A stretch of DNA of 64,000 bases from Alistipes sp. Marseille-P5061 (GCF_900290115.1 NZ_LT985750.1:486102-550101); one strand, 5' to 3'. Positions 27,037 through 36,619 are shown, counted from the first letter of the stretch. Notes: generated by a model not told the origin, from the sequence alone. Numbers and translations are program-made.

Positions 27037-27064
27037 AGGGTCGCTCCCGTGAGGGGGCGACCCT
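27037..27064 (+). terminator. Terminator of the FKBP genes
   Basis: 12-bp stem AGGGTCGCTCCC/GGGGGCGACCCT with one G-U pair, followed by seven T. Confidence 0.85.
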
Positions 27065-27221
27065 TTTTTTGCCGGCGGCCGAACGGTTGGGAGGAAGTTG
27101 CGGAGGGACTTCGGAATTGGTCGAACGGTGCGGAAGGTGGCCTGAGGCAGGCATTGGGGAGATGTTGAACGGTGTGGAGGGTGAGCAGCGGGCGGCCTCC
27201 GGTGCCGACCGCTGCCCACGA

Positions 27222-27258
27222 AAAAAGCCCCGCGAAGCTGGCTTCGTCGGGGCTTTTT
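27222..27258. terminator. Bidirectional terminator, FKBP / DUF3127 convergent pair
   Basis: Stem AAAAAGCCCCG/CGGGGCTTTTT with inner complementary CGAAGC/GCTTCG; ends in T on both strands. The stretch 27065-27221 has no gene. Confidence 0.85.
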
Positions 27259-27299
27259 CGTCGTGTGTCGGTTGCGGTGCGCTGCAGATGCGCTGCGGC

Positions 27300-27671
27300 T
27301 CAGAAGGGGAGGTCATCCACTTCGGATGCCGGGGTCGAGGCGTAGGAGGGCTCTTTGGCAATCGGCGGCATGTCGGGCATGGGCGGCATCTCGGGTGCCT
27401 GCGCAGCCTTGGGCTGAATCCGCCAGGCGCGCACGTCGGTATACCAGCGGCCGTTGTATTCGCGCGACTCGATGTTTACCGAGACCGTGTAGGCGGCACC
27501 CTCGCGGAGCTTGGCCACCTCATCGGGCTTGTTGAAAAAGGTTACGCAGATTTTGCGCGTAAAGGAGCCTTCGTTGGCGTCGAAGACCACATCCTGACGC
27601 TGCCACTCGCCGCGTGCGGAGGTGCCCTTGGTCACGGGCATTATTTTGTAGACCGTTCCTTCGAATTCCAT
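27300..27671 (-). CDS. DUF3127 (OB-fold, SSB-like) protein with DDLPF tail
   Basis: 123 aa. Bacteroidetes DUF3127 family: an OB-like domain of ~85 residues (MEFEGTVYKIMPVTKGTSAR, QDVVFDANEG, ICVTFFNKPDEVAKLREG, YNGRWYTDVRAWRI), then a Pro/Met-rich linker and the terminal residues VDDLPF. That acidic-hydrophobic tip closely resembles the C-terminal protein-docking tip of SSB proteins. A DNA-binding accessory role is inferred. Start at 27671 is chosen because the promoter lies at 27699-27706. Confidence 0.8.
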   Translation of the reverse strand: MEFEGTVYKIMPVTKGTSARGEWQRQDVVFDANEGSFTRKICVTFFNKPDEVAKLREGAAYTVSVNIESREYNGRWYTDVRAWRIQPKAAQAPEMPPMPDMPPIAKEPSYASTPASEVDDLPF

Positions 27672-27698
27672 GGTTGGGGTTTGTTTTTTAGTGTGATG

Positions 27699-27706
27699 CA
27701 AAGATA
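27699..27706 (-). promoter_or_regulatory. -7 element of the DUF3127 gene
   Basis: Minus-strand TATCTTTG, 27 nt before the ATG. Confidence 0.5.
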
Positions 27707-27881
27707 GTGTAAAGTCGGGGCAAAAAAAAGCCCGCACTTCACTTTTTTCCGCCGCTTGCATCGCCGCAGGGCCGGGCCGGTTGAGGTGGGTCTCTGGTGG
27801 GGACGTGGCGGCGTCTGCGGTGGGTGCGGAGCCTTTGGGTGAGCCGTACGGTCCGGATGCGGGCGGGGGTGAAGACAAAGA

Positions 27882-27907
27882 CAGCCGGAATCGTGTGATT
27901 CCGGCTG
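27882..27907 (-). terminator. Terminator of the CAU tRNA
   Basis: Perfect 11-bp stem CAGCCGGAATC/GATTCCGGCTG with GTGT loop, 8 nt after the tRNA 3' end. Confidence 0.7.
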
Positions 27908-27915
27908 CCGGCGGT

Positions 27916-27988
27916 GGACCCAGAGGGGCATGATCCCACGACCTTCGGATTATGAGTCCGCTGCTCTAACCGACTGAGCTATGGGTCC
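27916..27988 (-). tRNA. tRNA with anticodon CAU (elongator Met or lysidine-type Ile2)
   Basis: 73-nt cloverleaf: acceptor GGACCCA/TGGGTCC, D arm GCTC...GAGC, anticodon loop CTCATAA. CCA is not fully encoded (ACC follows). G1-C72 excludes initiator tRNA. The T arm is unusual: loop ATCATGC in place of TTCRANY, with a T-T mismatch in its stem, and 27-43 is G-A. CAU tRNA can be Met or Ile2; sequence alone does not settle it. Confidence 0.8.
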
Positions 27989-28249
27989 TCGGTTTGCGGG
28001 GACAAAGATAGGAAAAATTTTCCCGAATTCCAATGCGGCGGCGGCAAAGTCTCCTTAGGGAGGGGCTGTAAGCCGGCTGCACGGGGTGCGCGTTCCGGTT
28101 CCGCGCGGGGCGGCGCCCGGATTTCTGGCTGCGCCCTCCCCGGGCGCAGGAGCCCCGGACGGAGGGGTTTTTGTCGTTGGAAAGGGCTGTGGCGGAGGAA
28201 AAATCGTCGTTTTTTTCGGGCCGGGTGTTGGATGTTGCGAATTAATTTG

Positions 28250-28257
28250 TACCTTTG
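28250..28257 (+). promoter_or_regulatory. Promoter -7 element of rpmE2
   Basis: TACCTTTG with GTTG 19 nt upstream (28227-28230) as a -33 match; 39 nt before the ATG. The preceding stretch 27989-28226 is GC-rich without a gene. Confidence 0.6.
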
Positions 28258-28296
28258 TCGCGCTTAAGCTAATTGTTTAATACAAAAACAACGACA

Positions 28297-28566
28297 ATGA
28301 AAAAGGGTATTCATCCGGAGAATTATCGTTTAGTGGCCTTCAAGGACATGTCCAACGACCACGTGTTTTTGTGTCGGTCCGCCGTTTCGACAAAAGAGAC
28401 CATCGAGGTGAACGGCGAAACCTATCCCGTGTATAAGATGGAAATTTCCAACACGTCGCACCCGTTCTACACCGGTAAGATGAAGTTGGTTGACACCGCT
28501 GGTCGCGTCGATAAGTTTATGAGCCGCTACGCAAAACGCTACGATAAGAAGAACGCCAACAAGTAG
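28297..28566 (+). CDS. rpmE2: 50S ribosomal protein L31 type B
   Basis: 89 aa, longer than zinc-type L31 and without the CxxC motif: MKKGIHPENYRLVAFKDMSN, ETYPVYKMEISNTSHPFYTGK, VDKFMSRYAKRYDKK. Type B L31 is the zinc-independent form, which fits the cysteine-poor L33 in this genome. ATG at 28297 chosen over an upstream in-frame start because family members begin MKKGIHP. Confidence 0.95.
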   Translation: MKKGIHPENYRLVAFKDMSNDHVFLCRSAVSTKETIEVNGETYPVYKMEISNTSHPFYTGKMKLVDTAGRVDKFMSRYAKRYDKKNANK

Positions 28567-28581
28567 TGCTTGTCCGACGTC

Positions 28582-28623
28582 CACGAAAAACCGCACTCCC
28601 TTCTGGGGGTGCGGTTTTTCGTG
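28582..28623. terminator. Terminator after rpmE2
   Basis: 19-bp stem CACGAAAAACCGCACTCCC with its complement (one G-U), loop TTCT. Confidence 0.85.
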
Positions 28624-28781
28624 CTTCAGACGTCGCGGCGGGGTGCACGGTGCCCCCGTCAGGAGTTGTTCGGAGCCGGTTTCGGCGGGTGAGAAGCGGG
28701 AAAGTTCGGCTGTAGTATGGAAAATGGCCTGAAAAGAGCGTTTTTTTGGGGTGCGGGTGTATATCACACCGATTTTCTTCC

Positions 28782-28789
28782 TATATTTG
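28782..28789 (+). promoter_or_regulatory. -7 element of the coiled-coil lipoprotein gene
   Basis: TATATTTG, 45 nt before the ATG at 28835. Confidence 0.5.
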
Positions 28790-28834
28790 GAGACGGCAAG
28801 CAATAACATTTTTGATGCTTAAATTGAAAAAGTT

Positions 28835-29695
28835 ATGAGAAGATTAGTCTTTGTGATGCTGGGCGTCATCTTTGCACTTGCATCGTGCGTCAGCCGCGGT
28901 ACGGCCGATAAGATTGAGGGTCAGCGCGACTCTCTGCGGACGGTGGTCAGCTCGAAGGACTCCATCATCAAGGCCGTGTTCGAGGACATCAACGCCATAT
29001 CGGAGAATCTTGCCGCCATCAAGACCCGTGAAAATCTCCTCACGGTGAGCGAAAGCGACATCGAGAGCCGGAAGCGTCCGGTCGAGGAAATCAACAACGA
29101 CATCGCGGCCATCGACCGCCTGCTGCAGGATAACCGCAAGAAGATAGCTTCGCTGCAGCACTCCGCCGCCCAGCTGCGCAAGGCCAACCTGCGCATCAGC
29201 GGCCTCGAGAAGATGATTGTCGACCTCAATACCCAGCTGGTGGACAAGGACGGCGAGGTGGCTCGCCTGAAGGAGGACCTCTCGAAGATGGGCATCGAGG
29301 TGGAGTCGCTCCACGAACAGGTGGCCGAGCAGACGGCCCGTGTCGACAGCCTCTCGAACGAGAAGACCGAACTTGAGAACCGCATGAGTGCCGTGCGCTA
29401 CATCGTCGATTCGCAGAAGAATCTGCTCGATGCGGGCGTGGTCGAGAAGCAGGGCTTCATCGGCCGTACGCTGGTGGCCCGCGGAGATGCTCCCGCTGAG
29501 CTCTTCAACCAGGTTGACGCCCGCGAGCTGCGCGAAATCGCCATCGGACACAAGAAGGTCGAGCTGGTGACGAACCATCCGGCCGGTTCCTACGAACTGC
29601 AGACCAATGCCGACAAGGTGGTCGAAAAGCTGGTGATACTTGACCCGGAGCAGTTCTGGGGTTCTTCGAAAGTTCTGATTGTAAGCTACAAATAA
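28835..29695 (+). CDS. Coiled-coil lipoprotein, 286 aa
   Basis: Lipoprotein signal MRRLVFVMLGVIFALASCVS with lipobox LASC. Residues ~25-190 are a long, charged coiled coil (IAAIDRLLQDNRKKIASLQH; VDLNTQLVDKDGEVARLKED). The last ~90 residues form a compact domain (GFIGRTLVARGDAPAELFNQ, VELVTNHPAGSYEL, VLIVSYK) common in Bacteroidetes lipoproteins of unknown function. It is a single-gene unit, probably a periplasmic scaffold tethered to a membrane. Confidence 0.7.
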   Translation: MRRLVFVMLGVIFALASCVSRGTADKIEGQRDSLRTVVSSKDSIIKAVFEDINAISENLAAIKTRENLLTVSESDIESRKRPVEEINNDIAAIDRLLQDNRKKIASLQHSAAQLRKANLRISGLEKMIVDLNTQLVDKDGEVARLKEDLSKMGIEVESLHEQVAEQTARVDSLSNEKTELENRMSAVRYIVDSQKNLLDAGVVEKQGFIGRTLVARGDAPAELFNQVDARELREIAIGHKKVELVTNHPAGSYELQTNADKVVEKLVILDPEQFWGSSKVLIVSYK

Positions 29696-29707
29696 CCTGA
29701 GTAGGGG

Positions 29708-29734
29708 GCGGCCGGGGACTTTATCCCCGGCCGC
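29708..29734. terminator. GC hairpin after the coiled-coil lipoprotein gene
   Basis: 11-bp stem GCGGCCGGGGA/TCCCCGGCCGC, loop CTTTA; no T run follows, so a weak or factor-assisted terminator. The rest of 29735-30229 shows no gene, only a 20-bp unit repeated twice (GCCCGTTGAAAGGGG at 29881 and 29901). Confidence 0.5.
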
Positions 29735-30229
29735 ATCCGTTATGGCCGTTGCTGCCGGCTCCGGCATGTACGCTGCCCGAACGGTAATTCGGTCGGGAGC
29801 CGACGTGCTTATCCGGGACGTGTCGCTCTTCCTGTGAGGTCCGGAAGGTCCGGTTCCATGACGGTCGGAAGGGGGGGGCTGCCCGTTGAAAGGGGAAACT
29901 GCCCGTTGAAAGGGGCTTGCCCGACCGGGGTGGTATCCGGTGCGGTATGGAGTGCCAGGGGCATGCATCGACGACAAAATCGACTCGGTGTGTTTCCGAA
30001 TCGACTATATTTCGGCTCGATGTCTCCTCCCTGACTCTTCGGTGTCCCCGGGAGGCCCTCCGGATGGGGTCGAAGCGGCAGTGAATCGTCTCTGGGCTGA
30101 ATGGATGAATGTCCGATTGCCTTGTATGGAGGGAACGGAAAATTACCTGAAGGGTGTTTTTTGTTTCCATCGCTGCATAAAAATAGCGTTATATTCCACT
30201 TGGACGCTTCGTTTTTTAATTTTTTTGCG

Positions 30230-30237
30230 TACTTTTG
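30230..30237 (+). promoter_or_regulatory. -7 element of the AraC-type gene
   Basis: TACTTTTG, 38 nt before the ATG at 30276, in an AT-rich patch. Confidence 0.5.
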
Positions 30238-30275
30238 GACGGCCGAGATTTCGGTAGCATTATTTTTTTGTTTTT

Positions 30276-31184
30276 ATGGAACTACAACCCCAACCGCAGT
30301 TTGTGGAGTCGGCTTTGAAGGAGAATTGTCCTGCGGATTGTAGCAGTTGTCCTACGTTTCCGGTTCCGTTCCGTAGGGCCGGCGATGCGATATATTGTCG
30401 CTTTGTCCGGCGTTCGTTTCTTTCGGGCGAAGGTGTCACCTTCGCTGCGGGCCGCATGGTCCGTATTCTTTTTGTACGCACCGGCACGTTGCTTGTCAGC
30501 CAGCCGCAGGGTACGAAGTTTGTCACCTCGAAGCAGTGCGCCTGTCTGGCCCGCAGCGAGGAGTATGTCGTCACGGCCCATGAGCAGAGCGAGGTCATTA
30601 TCCTTTCGCTTGAGCCCAGGGCTGAAATCTGCGAGCCCGATATCTTCGGACTGCAGGTAGCCGGTTACCCCGACGTGCCGACCGAAGCCGTGCCCACGCT
30701 GGCACTCCATCCGGCGGTCGAACGGCTTTTGTCCGACATGTTCGACTTCCCGGCCCTGGCCCAATGCGAGCGCTTCCACCGGTTGAAGGTGAGCGAACTC
30801 TTCATGCTCTTCAGAGTGCTTCATACCCCCTCCGAGCTGGCCTATTTCTTCCAGCGGATGATTCAGCCCCAGGACAACTTCCGGGCCTTCGTCTGCAACA
30901 ACTACGAGCGTGCGCAGGGCGTTACGGACCTCGCGTCGCTGGCCGGAATGAGCCTCTCGGTCTTCAAGCGGCGCTTTGCCGAGCACTTCAACGACAGCGT
31001 CTACCACTGGATGATGCGTCAGAAGGCGCTGAAGATTTATGCCGATATCCGTGACGGGGAGGACAGCACGAAGGCGCTGATGGAGAAATACAAGTTTCGT
31101 CACTATACGCAGTTCAGCCGCTTCTGCAAGAACTACCTGCAGGCGACTCCCGCTCAGTTGATTGCCGAGATGAAGCGGCGGTAA
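30276..31184 (+). CDS. AraC-family transcriptional regulator
   Basis: 302 aa. N-terminal ~180 residues form a sensor-like beta domain with clustered cysteines (ENCPADCSSCPTFP). The C-terminal ~100 residues are the AraC DNA-binding domain: first helix-turn-helix LASLAGMSLSVFKRRFAEHF, then the second around ALMEKYKFRHYTQFSRFCKNYLQATPAQ. The regulated genes are unknown; it is monocistronic and followed by a terminator. Confidence 0.85.
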   Translation: MELQPQPQFVESALKENCPADCSSCPTFPVPFRRAGDAIYCRFVRRSFLSGEGVTFAAGRMVRILFVRTGTLLVSQPQGTKFVTSKQCACLARSEEYVVTAHEQSEVIILSLEPRAEICEPDIFGLQVAGYPDVPTEAVPTLALHPAVERLLSDMFDFPALAQCERFHRLKVSELFMLFRVLHTPSELAYFFQRMIQPQDNFRAFVCNNYERAQGVTDLASLAGMSLSVFKRRFAEHFNDSVYHWMMRQKALKIYADIRDGEDSTKALMEKYKFRHYTQFSRFCKNYLQATPAQLIAEMKRR

Positions 31185-31249
31185 GGTACTCCGGTCTGTC
31201 CGGCTGTATGTCGTACGCTTCCGGCCTCGTCGCCGATTCGAGCTTGAGA

Positions 31250-31281
31250 TGCTCCGGCGGACCTCCGTGTCTGCCGGAGCA
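31250..31281 (+). terminator. Terminator of the AraC-type gene
   Basis: TGCTCCGGC/GCCGGAGCA stem with 14-nt loop, followed by CTTTTTT. The next 170 nt to the tRNA promoters hold no gene. Confidence 0.75.
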
Positions 31282-31451
31282 CTTTTTTCGGCAGCCGGGA
31301 TGCGTCTGTCCGTGCAAGGGGGCGAGGGTGTTTCCGACCCGCTTCGGCCTTATATATTAAGGTATCGGCAGCGGATTTTTCCGCTCGGTGCCCCGATTTG
31401 CCTTTTTATGCGCCGGAAGGTCGCTTTGGACGATATTTTTTGCTCAACCTG

Positions 31452-31481
31452 TTGCGATGTCCAAAACTTTTCCTATCTTTG
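31452..31481 (+). promoter_or_regulatory. Upstream promoter of the tRNA-tuf-nusG cluster
   Basis: TTGC (31452) and TATCTTTG (31474-31481), spacing 18 nt. Confidence 0.55.
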
Positions 31482-31562
31482 CACCCGATTCGACCTCACA
31501 GAGCGAGGCGCCGAATCGAGTTCTTTGAAGAGCGAAAAAGTTAAAAAATAGTTTATCGAGAA

Positions 31563-31594
31563 TTTGGTGAATCTATTTTTTATACCTATTTTTG
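31563..31594 (+). promoter_or_regulatory. Proximal promoter of the tRNA-tuf-nusG cluster
   Basis: TTTG (31563-31566), 20 nt, TATTTTTG (31587-31594): full match in sequence and spacing, ending 20 nt before tRNA-Thr. Two tandem promoters fit a highly expressed translation operon. Confidence 0.7.
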
Positions 31595-31614
31595 CAGTCC
31601 AAAAGGTCGATTCT

Positions 31615-31688
31615 GCCGATGTAGCTCAGTTGGCCAGAGCAGCTGATTTGTAATCAGCTGGTCGGGGGTTCGAATCCCTCCATCGGCT
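31615..31688 (+). tRNA. tRNA-Thr (UGU)
   Basis: Cloverleaf GCCGATG/CATCGGC, anticodon loop TTTGTAA (TGT), normal T loop TTCGAAT. First gene of the translation cluster. Confidence 0.95.
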
Positions 31689-31752
31689 CAGTCCGATGCG
31701 CAGAGATTCCGAGCAAAAGGGCAGGCGCATGTTCCGCGAGGGACGCAAACAA

Positions 31753-31835
31753 GGGAAGTTACCAGAGTGGCCAAATGGGGCAGACTGTAAATCTGCTGGC
31801 TTACGCCTTCGGTGGTTCGAATCCATCACTTCCCA
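31753..31835 (+). tRNA. tRNA-Tyr (GUA)
   Basis: 83 nt with long variable arm; acceptor GGGAAGT/ACTTCCC, anticodon loop CTGTAAA (GTA), T loop TTCGAAT. Confidence 0.95.
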
Positions 31836-31946
31836 CAAAAAAAGAAGAAAAGAAAGAGTGCCGGTTGGAGTTGCATAATCCCGAAGGTGCCGGTCCGCTG
31901 GCCGGACGACGTCGGAAGGATAGGGACTCTGATACGGTATATTTTT

Positions 31947-32019
31947 GCGGAAGTAGCTCAGTTGATAGAGCATTAGCCTTCCAAGCTAAGGGTCGCGAGT
32001 TTGAGCCTCGTCTTCCGCT
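31947..32019 (+). tRNA. tRNA-Gly (UCC)
   Basis: 73 nt; acceptor GCGGAAG/CTTCCGC, anticodon loop CTTCCAA (TCC), T loop TTTGAGC. Confidence 0.95.
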
Positions 32020-32135
32020 CTCCGATGCAGCGCGTGTGATGCAGGGAACTGAACGGTTGCTTGTGTTGCGCGCTGGCTGTTGGATGAACTTAAAACTTTG
32101 AGTAAAGTTTAACAATACTTTAAATACTTAATACT

Positions 32136-33323
<1,188 letters not shown>

Positions 33324-33341
33324 TTTACGAATCTACCATAA

Positions 33342-33371
33342 GAGGAGCGGTGTTCAACCGCACCGCTCCTC
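33342..33371 (+). terminator. Hairpin between tuf and tRNA-Trp
   Basis: 11-bp stem GAGGAGCGGTG/CACCGCTCCTC; no T run follows, so it may only attenuate or mark processing before tRNA-Trp. Confidence 0.45.
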
Positions 33372-33376
33372 ATCTT

Positions 33377-33447
33377 AGGAGCATAGTTCAAGGGTAGAAT
33401 AGCGGTCTCCAAAACCGTTGATGGGAGTTCGAATCTCTCTGCTCCTG
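33377..33447 (+). tRNA. tRNA-Trp (CCA)
   Basis: 71 nt; acceptor AGGAGCA/TGCTCCT, anticodon loop CTCCAAA (CCA), T loop TTCGAAT; lies between tuf and secE. Confidence 0.95.
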
Positions 33448-33470
33448 CTATAAAAATCGAGACGAAAGTT

Positions 33471-33668
33471 ATGTTCAACTACGTAAAAGAATCCTACAAC
33501 GAGCTTGTGCACAAGGTGACGTGGCCCACGTTTCCGCAGCTTCAGAGTTCGACGGTCGTAGTGATGGTGGCTTCGGTCATCTTCGCTATCATCGTTTTGG
33601 CGATGGACCTGTCGTTCGAGAATCTGATGGCTGTCATCTACAAGACCCTGGCAAATCTTGGTCGTTAA
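33471..33668 (+). CDS. secE: Preprotein translocase subunit SecE
   Basis: 65 aa with a single C-terminal membrane span (VVVMVASVIFAIIVLAMDL), the short form of SecE. The conserved amphipathic helix before it reads YNELVHKVTWPT. It stabilizes SecY in the Sec translocon. 20 nt upstream of nusG as in most bacteria. Confidence 0.96.
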   Translation: MFNYVKESYNELVHKVTWPTFPQLQSSTVVVMVASVIFAIIVLAMDLSFENLMAVIYKTLANLGR

Positions 33669-33688
33669 CCCGTGTTGAGTGCTGAACG

Positions 33689-34249
33689 ATGAGCGAGATT
33701 AAGAAACAGTGGTACGTGGTTCGGGCCATCGGTGGCAAGGAGAATAAGGTCAAGGAGTACATCGAGGCCGAAATTCGTCACAACCACCTGGAGGATTACA
33801 TCTCCCAGGTGCTGATTCCCACGGAAAAGGTATACACGATTCGCAACGGAAAGAAAGTTTCGAAGGAGAAGGTTTCTTATCCGGGTTACGTGTTGATTGA
33901 AGCAGCGTTTGTAGGTCAGATTCCGATTATAATTCGCAATACTCCCAACGTGCTCGGCTTCCTCGGCGATACGAAGGAAGACAGCCGCAAGATGATTGCC
34001 ACGCCTCTTCGTCCACAGGAGGTGGCGCGCATCCTGGGCCGTGTCGACGAGCTGAGCACCATGGAGGAGGAGAGCGAAACACCCTTCTGTGTCGGCGAGA
34101 CCGTCAAGGTTACGGACGGTCCTTTCTCAAGCTTCCAAGGTACCATTGAGACTGTCGACAACGAGCGCAAGAAACTCACGGTATCGGTGAAGATATTCGG
34201 GCGCAAAACTCCTATGGAGTTGAGTTTCACTCAAGTAGAAAAAGAATAA
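33689..34249 (+). CDS. nusG: Transcription termination/antitermination factor NusG
   Basis: 186 aa. N-terminal NGN domain (WYVVRAIGGKENKVKEYIE, VSYPGYVLIEA, FLGDTKED) and C-terminal KOW domain (GETVKVTDGPFSSFQGTIET). It binds RNA polymerase and links it to Rho or the ribosome. Between secE and rplK. Confidence 0.97.
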   Translation: MSEIKKQWYVVRAIGGKENKVKEYIEAEIRHNHLEDYISQVLIPTEKVYTIRNGKKVSKEKVSYPGYVLIEAAFVGQIPIIIRNTPNVLGFLGDTKEDSRKMIATPLRPQEVARILGRVDELSTMEEESETPFCVGETVKVTDGPFSSFQGTIETVDNERKKLTVSVKIFGRKTPMELSFTQVEKE

Positions 34250-34265
34250 TTAACCAAGGAAAATT

Positions 34266-34706
34266 ATGGCAAAAGAGGTTGCTGCATTTATCAAACTGCA
34301 GATTAAAGGTGGTGCTGCCAATCCTTCGCCCCCGGTAGGTCCGGCTTTGGGTTCCAAGGGAGTCAATATCATGGACTTCTGCAAGCAATTCAACGCCCGT
34401 ACTCAGGACAAGGCTGGTAAGGTTCTTCCGGTTATCATCACGGTTTACACGGACAAGTCGTTCGACTTCGTTGTTAAACAACCGCCCGTAGCCATTCAGC
34501 TCAAGGAAGCAGCCAAGCTCAAGAGCGGTTCCGCGCAGCCTAACCGCGACAAGGTTGGTCAGGTAACATGGGACCAAATCAAGGAGATTGCTCAGGACAA
34601 GATGCCCGACATGAACTGCTTCACGCTTGAGTCTGCTATGCGTATGGTTGCCGGTACTGCGCGCAGTATGGGTATCAGCGTAGTGGGAGAATTTCCTAAT
34701 CTGTAA
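34266..34706 (+). CDS. rplK: 50S ribosomal protein L11
   Basis: 146 aa, complete. [23 protein letters not shown] and the C-terminal RNA-binding stretch [15 protein letters not shown]. Part of the GTPase-associated centre. Confidence 0.98.
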   Translation: MAKEVAAFIKLQIKGGAANPSPPVGPALGSKGVNIMDFCKQFNARTQDKAGKVLPVIITVYTDKSFDFVVKQPPVAIQLKEAAKLKSGSAQPNRDKVGQVTWDQIKEIAQDKMPDMNCFTLESAMRMVAGTARSMGISVVGEFPNL

Positions 34707-34719
34707 TTGATTTACGAAG

Positions 34720-35418
34720 ATGAGTAAGTTGACAAAAAATCAAAAAATCGCCTACGCAAAGGTGGAAGCCGGTAAGGCTTACAAACTTCCGGAGGCTGCC
34801 GCTCTTCTGAAGGAAATCACGTTTACGAAATTCGACGCTTCGGTTGATATCGACGTTCGTCTGGGTGTGGACCCCCGCAAGGCCAACCAGATGGTGCGTG
34901 GTGTCGTAACGCTTCCCCACGGAACGGGCAAGCAGGTGCGCGTGCTCGTGCTCTGCACCCCCGAGAAGGAGGCCGAGGCTAAGGCTGCCGGAGCAGACTA
35001 CGTAGGTCTGGATGAGTATGTAGACAAAATCAAGTCGGGTTGGACCGACGTCGATGTCATCGTATGTACGCCCAACGTGATGGGCAAGGTCGGCGCCCTG
35101 GGTCGTATCCTGGGTCCCCGCGGACTGATGCCTAACCCCAAGACGGGTACGGTGACCATGGAGGTCGGCAAGGCCGTTGGTGAGGTGAAGGCCGGTAAAA
35201 TCGACTTCAAGGTCGACAAGTTCGGTATCATCCACACGTCGGTAGGCAAGATTTCGTTCTCGGCCGAGCAAATCGCTGAAAATGCGAAGGAGGTGCTGAG
35301 CACGATTATCAAGCTCAAGCCAGCTGCTGCCAAAGGTTCTTATGTGAAGAGTATCTATCTTTCGACGACCATGAGTCCCGGTGTGCAGATTGATGCCAAG
35401 TCAGTTGAAACCAAATAA
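34720..35418 (+). CDS. rplA: 50S ribosomal protein L1
   Basis: 232 aa. [59 protein letters not shown]1 stalk protein; in many bacteria it represses its own rplK-rplA message, but no such site could be confirmed by eye here. Confidence 0.98.
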   Translation: MSKLTKNQKIAYAKVEAGKAYKLPEAAALLKEITFTKFDASVDIDVRLGVDPRKANQMVRGVVTLPHGTGKQVRVLVLCTPEKEAEAKAAGADYVGLDEYVDKIKSGWTDVDVIVCTPNVMGKVGALGRILGPRGLMPNPKTGTVTMEVGKAVGEVKAGKIDFKVDKFGIIHTSVGKISFSAEQIAENAKEVLSTIIKLKPAAAKGSYVKSIYLSTTMSPGVQIDAKSVETK

Positions 35419-35434
35419 AGGAGGAGAGTAAGAG

Positions 35435-35959
35435 ATGACAAAGGAAGAAAAACTGGTTGTTATTAACAGCCTTACCGAGCAGCTCCAGGCGTATCCTCAC
35501 TTTTACATCACCAACATCGAGGCGCTGAATGCCGAGCAGACCGCTTCGCTCCGTCGCAAGTGCTTCGAGAGCAACGTGAAGCTCGTCGTTGTCAAGAACA
35601 CGCTTCTTGCCAAGGCGCTCGAGAAGGTGGAGAAGGCTGATGCCGATTTGGTGAAGGTATTGGAGGGTTCCACGTCGATTATGTTCACGAAGGTGGCCAA
35701 GGCCCCCGCGGTCCTCATCAAGGAGTTCCGCAAGAAGGCCGACAAGCCCGTCCTGAAGGCGGCTTACGCCGAGGGATGCGTGTACATTGGCGACGAGCAG
35801 CTCGAAACACTGTGCAACATCAAGAGTCGGGAAGAGCTTATCGGCGATATCGTCGCTCTGCTGCAGTCCCCGGCCAAGAATGTTATTTCTGCATTGCAGG
35901 GTAATGCAGGTCAAAAGATTGCGGGCCTCGTGAAGACGCTCGAATCGCGAAACAACTAA
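35435..35959 (+). CDS. rplJ: 50S ribosomal protein L10
   Basis: 174 aa. N-terminal rRNA-binding domain (AEQTASLRRKCFESNVKLVVVKNTLL) and C-terminal helix for L7/L12 dimers (LQGNAGQKIAGLVKTLESR). The gap to rplA is only 16 nt, so there is no room for a separate L10 leader. Confidence 0.97.
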   Translation: MTKEEKLVVINSLTEQLQAYPHFYITNIEALNAEQTASLRRKCFESNVKLVVVKNTLLAKALEKVEKADADLVKVLEGSTSIMFTKVAKAPAVLIKEFRKKADKPVLKAAYAEGCVYIGDEQLETLCNIKSREELIGDIVALLQSPAKNVISALQGNAGQKIAGLVKTLESRNN

Positions 35960-36002
35960 TCACAACAAGAATTAAAAACAAAATCTAATAAGAATTACAA
36001 CT

Positions 36003-36380
36003 ATGGCAGATGTAAAAAAACTGGCTGAAGAATTGGTAAATTTGACAGTTAAGGAGGTAAACGAACTGGCTACTATCCTCAAGGAGGAGTACGGAATTGA
36101 GCCCGCTGCTGCAGCTGTTGCTGTTGCTGCTCCCGCTGCTGGCGCAGGCGAGGCTGCTGCAGCTGAGAAGACGTCGTTCGACGTTATCCTGAAGAACGCC
36201 GGTCAGGCTAAGCTCCAGGTTATCAAGGCCGTTAAGGATATCGCCGGCCTGTCGCTGGGCGATGCAAAGGCACTCGTTGACGGTGCTCCCAAGGCCGTTA
36301 AGGAGGGTGTCTCCAAGGAGGAGGCCGAGCAGATTAAGGCTCAGCTCGAGGAGGCAGGTGCTGAAGTTGAGGTTAAGTAG
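36003..36380 (+). CDS. rplL: 50S ribosomal protein L7/L12
   Basis: 125 aa: N-terminal dimerization helices, Ala-rich hinge ([19 protein letters not shown]) and the C-terminal factor-binding domain ([25 protein letters not shown]). Recruits translation GTPases. Confidence 0.98.
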   Translation: MADVKKLAEELVNLTVKEVNELATILKEEYGIEPAAAAVAVAAPAAGAGEAAAAEKTSFDVILKNAGQAKLQVIKAVKDIAGLSLGDAKALVDGAPKAVKEGVSKEEAEQIKAQLEEAGAEVEVK

Positions 36381-36411
36381 CATTGCCGCTTACGACTGTT
36401 CAGTCAATGCA

Positions 36412-36451
36412 GGTATAGGGCTTACATTCGCTGTAAGCTCTATGCCTTTTT
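36412..36451 (+). terminator. Attenuator hairpin between rplL and rpoB
   Basis: 15-nt arms GGTATAGGGCTTACA/TGTAAGCTCTATGCC (two G-U pairs), loop TTCGC, then five T. It separates the ribosomal genes from rpoBC; partial read-through would lower RNA polymerase subunit output relative to L7/L12, as known in other bacteria. The following 36452-36619 holds a second imperfect hairpin (AATGC...GCATT) and no gene. Confidence 0.75.
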
Positions 36452-36619
36452 GCTCTAAAGACCGGAAGTGCCGCTGAGCTGTGTCCGGTTTTTGGAATTT
36501 GAATGCTCTCAGGGATGTAATGTCGTTACACTGGGGGCATTAGCGGGATAAAGCAGTCCCGTCTCGGGAGCGTAACTCACTCGCGCGTACTTACACTTCA
36601 ACTAATTTGGATTTTACCG

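Noticed and set aside
27916..27988. Initiator tRNA-Met
   Set aside because: Initiators have an unpaired 1-72 and three G-C pairs at the anticodon stem; this gene has G1-C72 and a different stem.
32080..32135. Separate tuf promoter (AAACTTTG-like sequence before tuf)
   Set aside because: It misses the first T of TAnnTTTG and has no -33 element; the tandem promoters before tRNA-Thr are sufficient.
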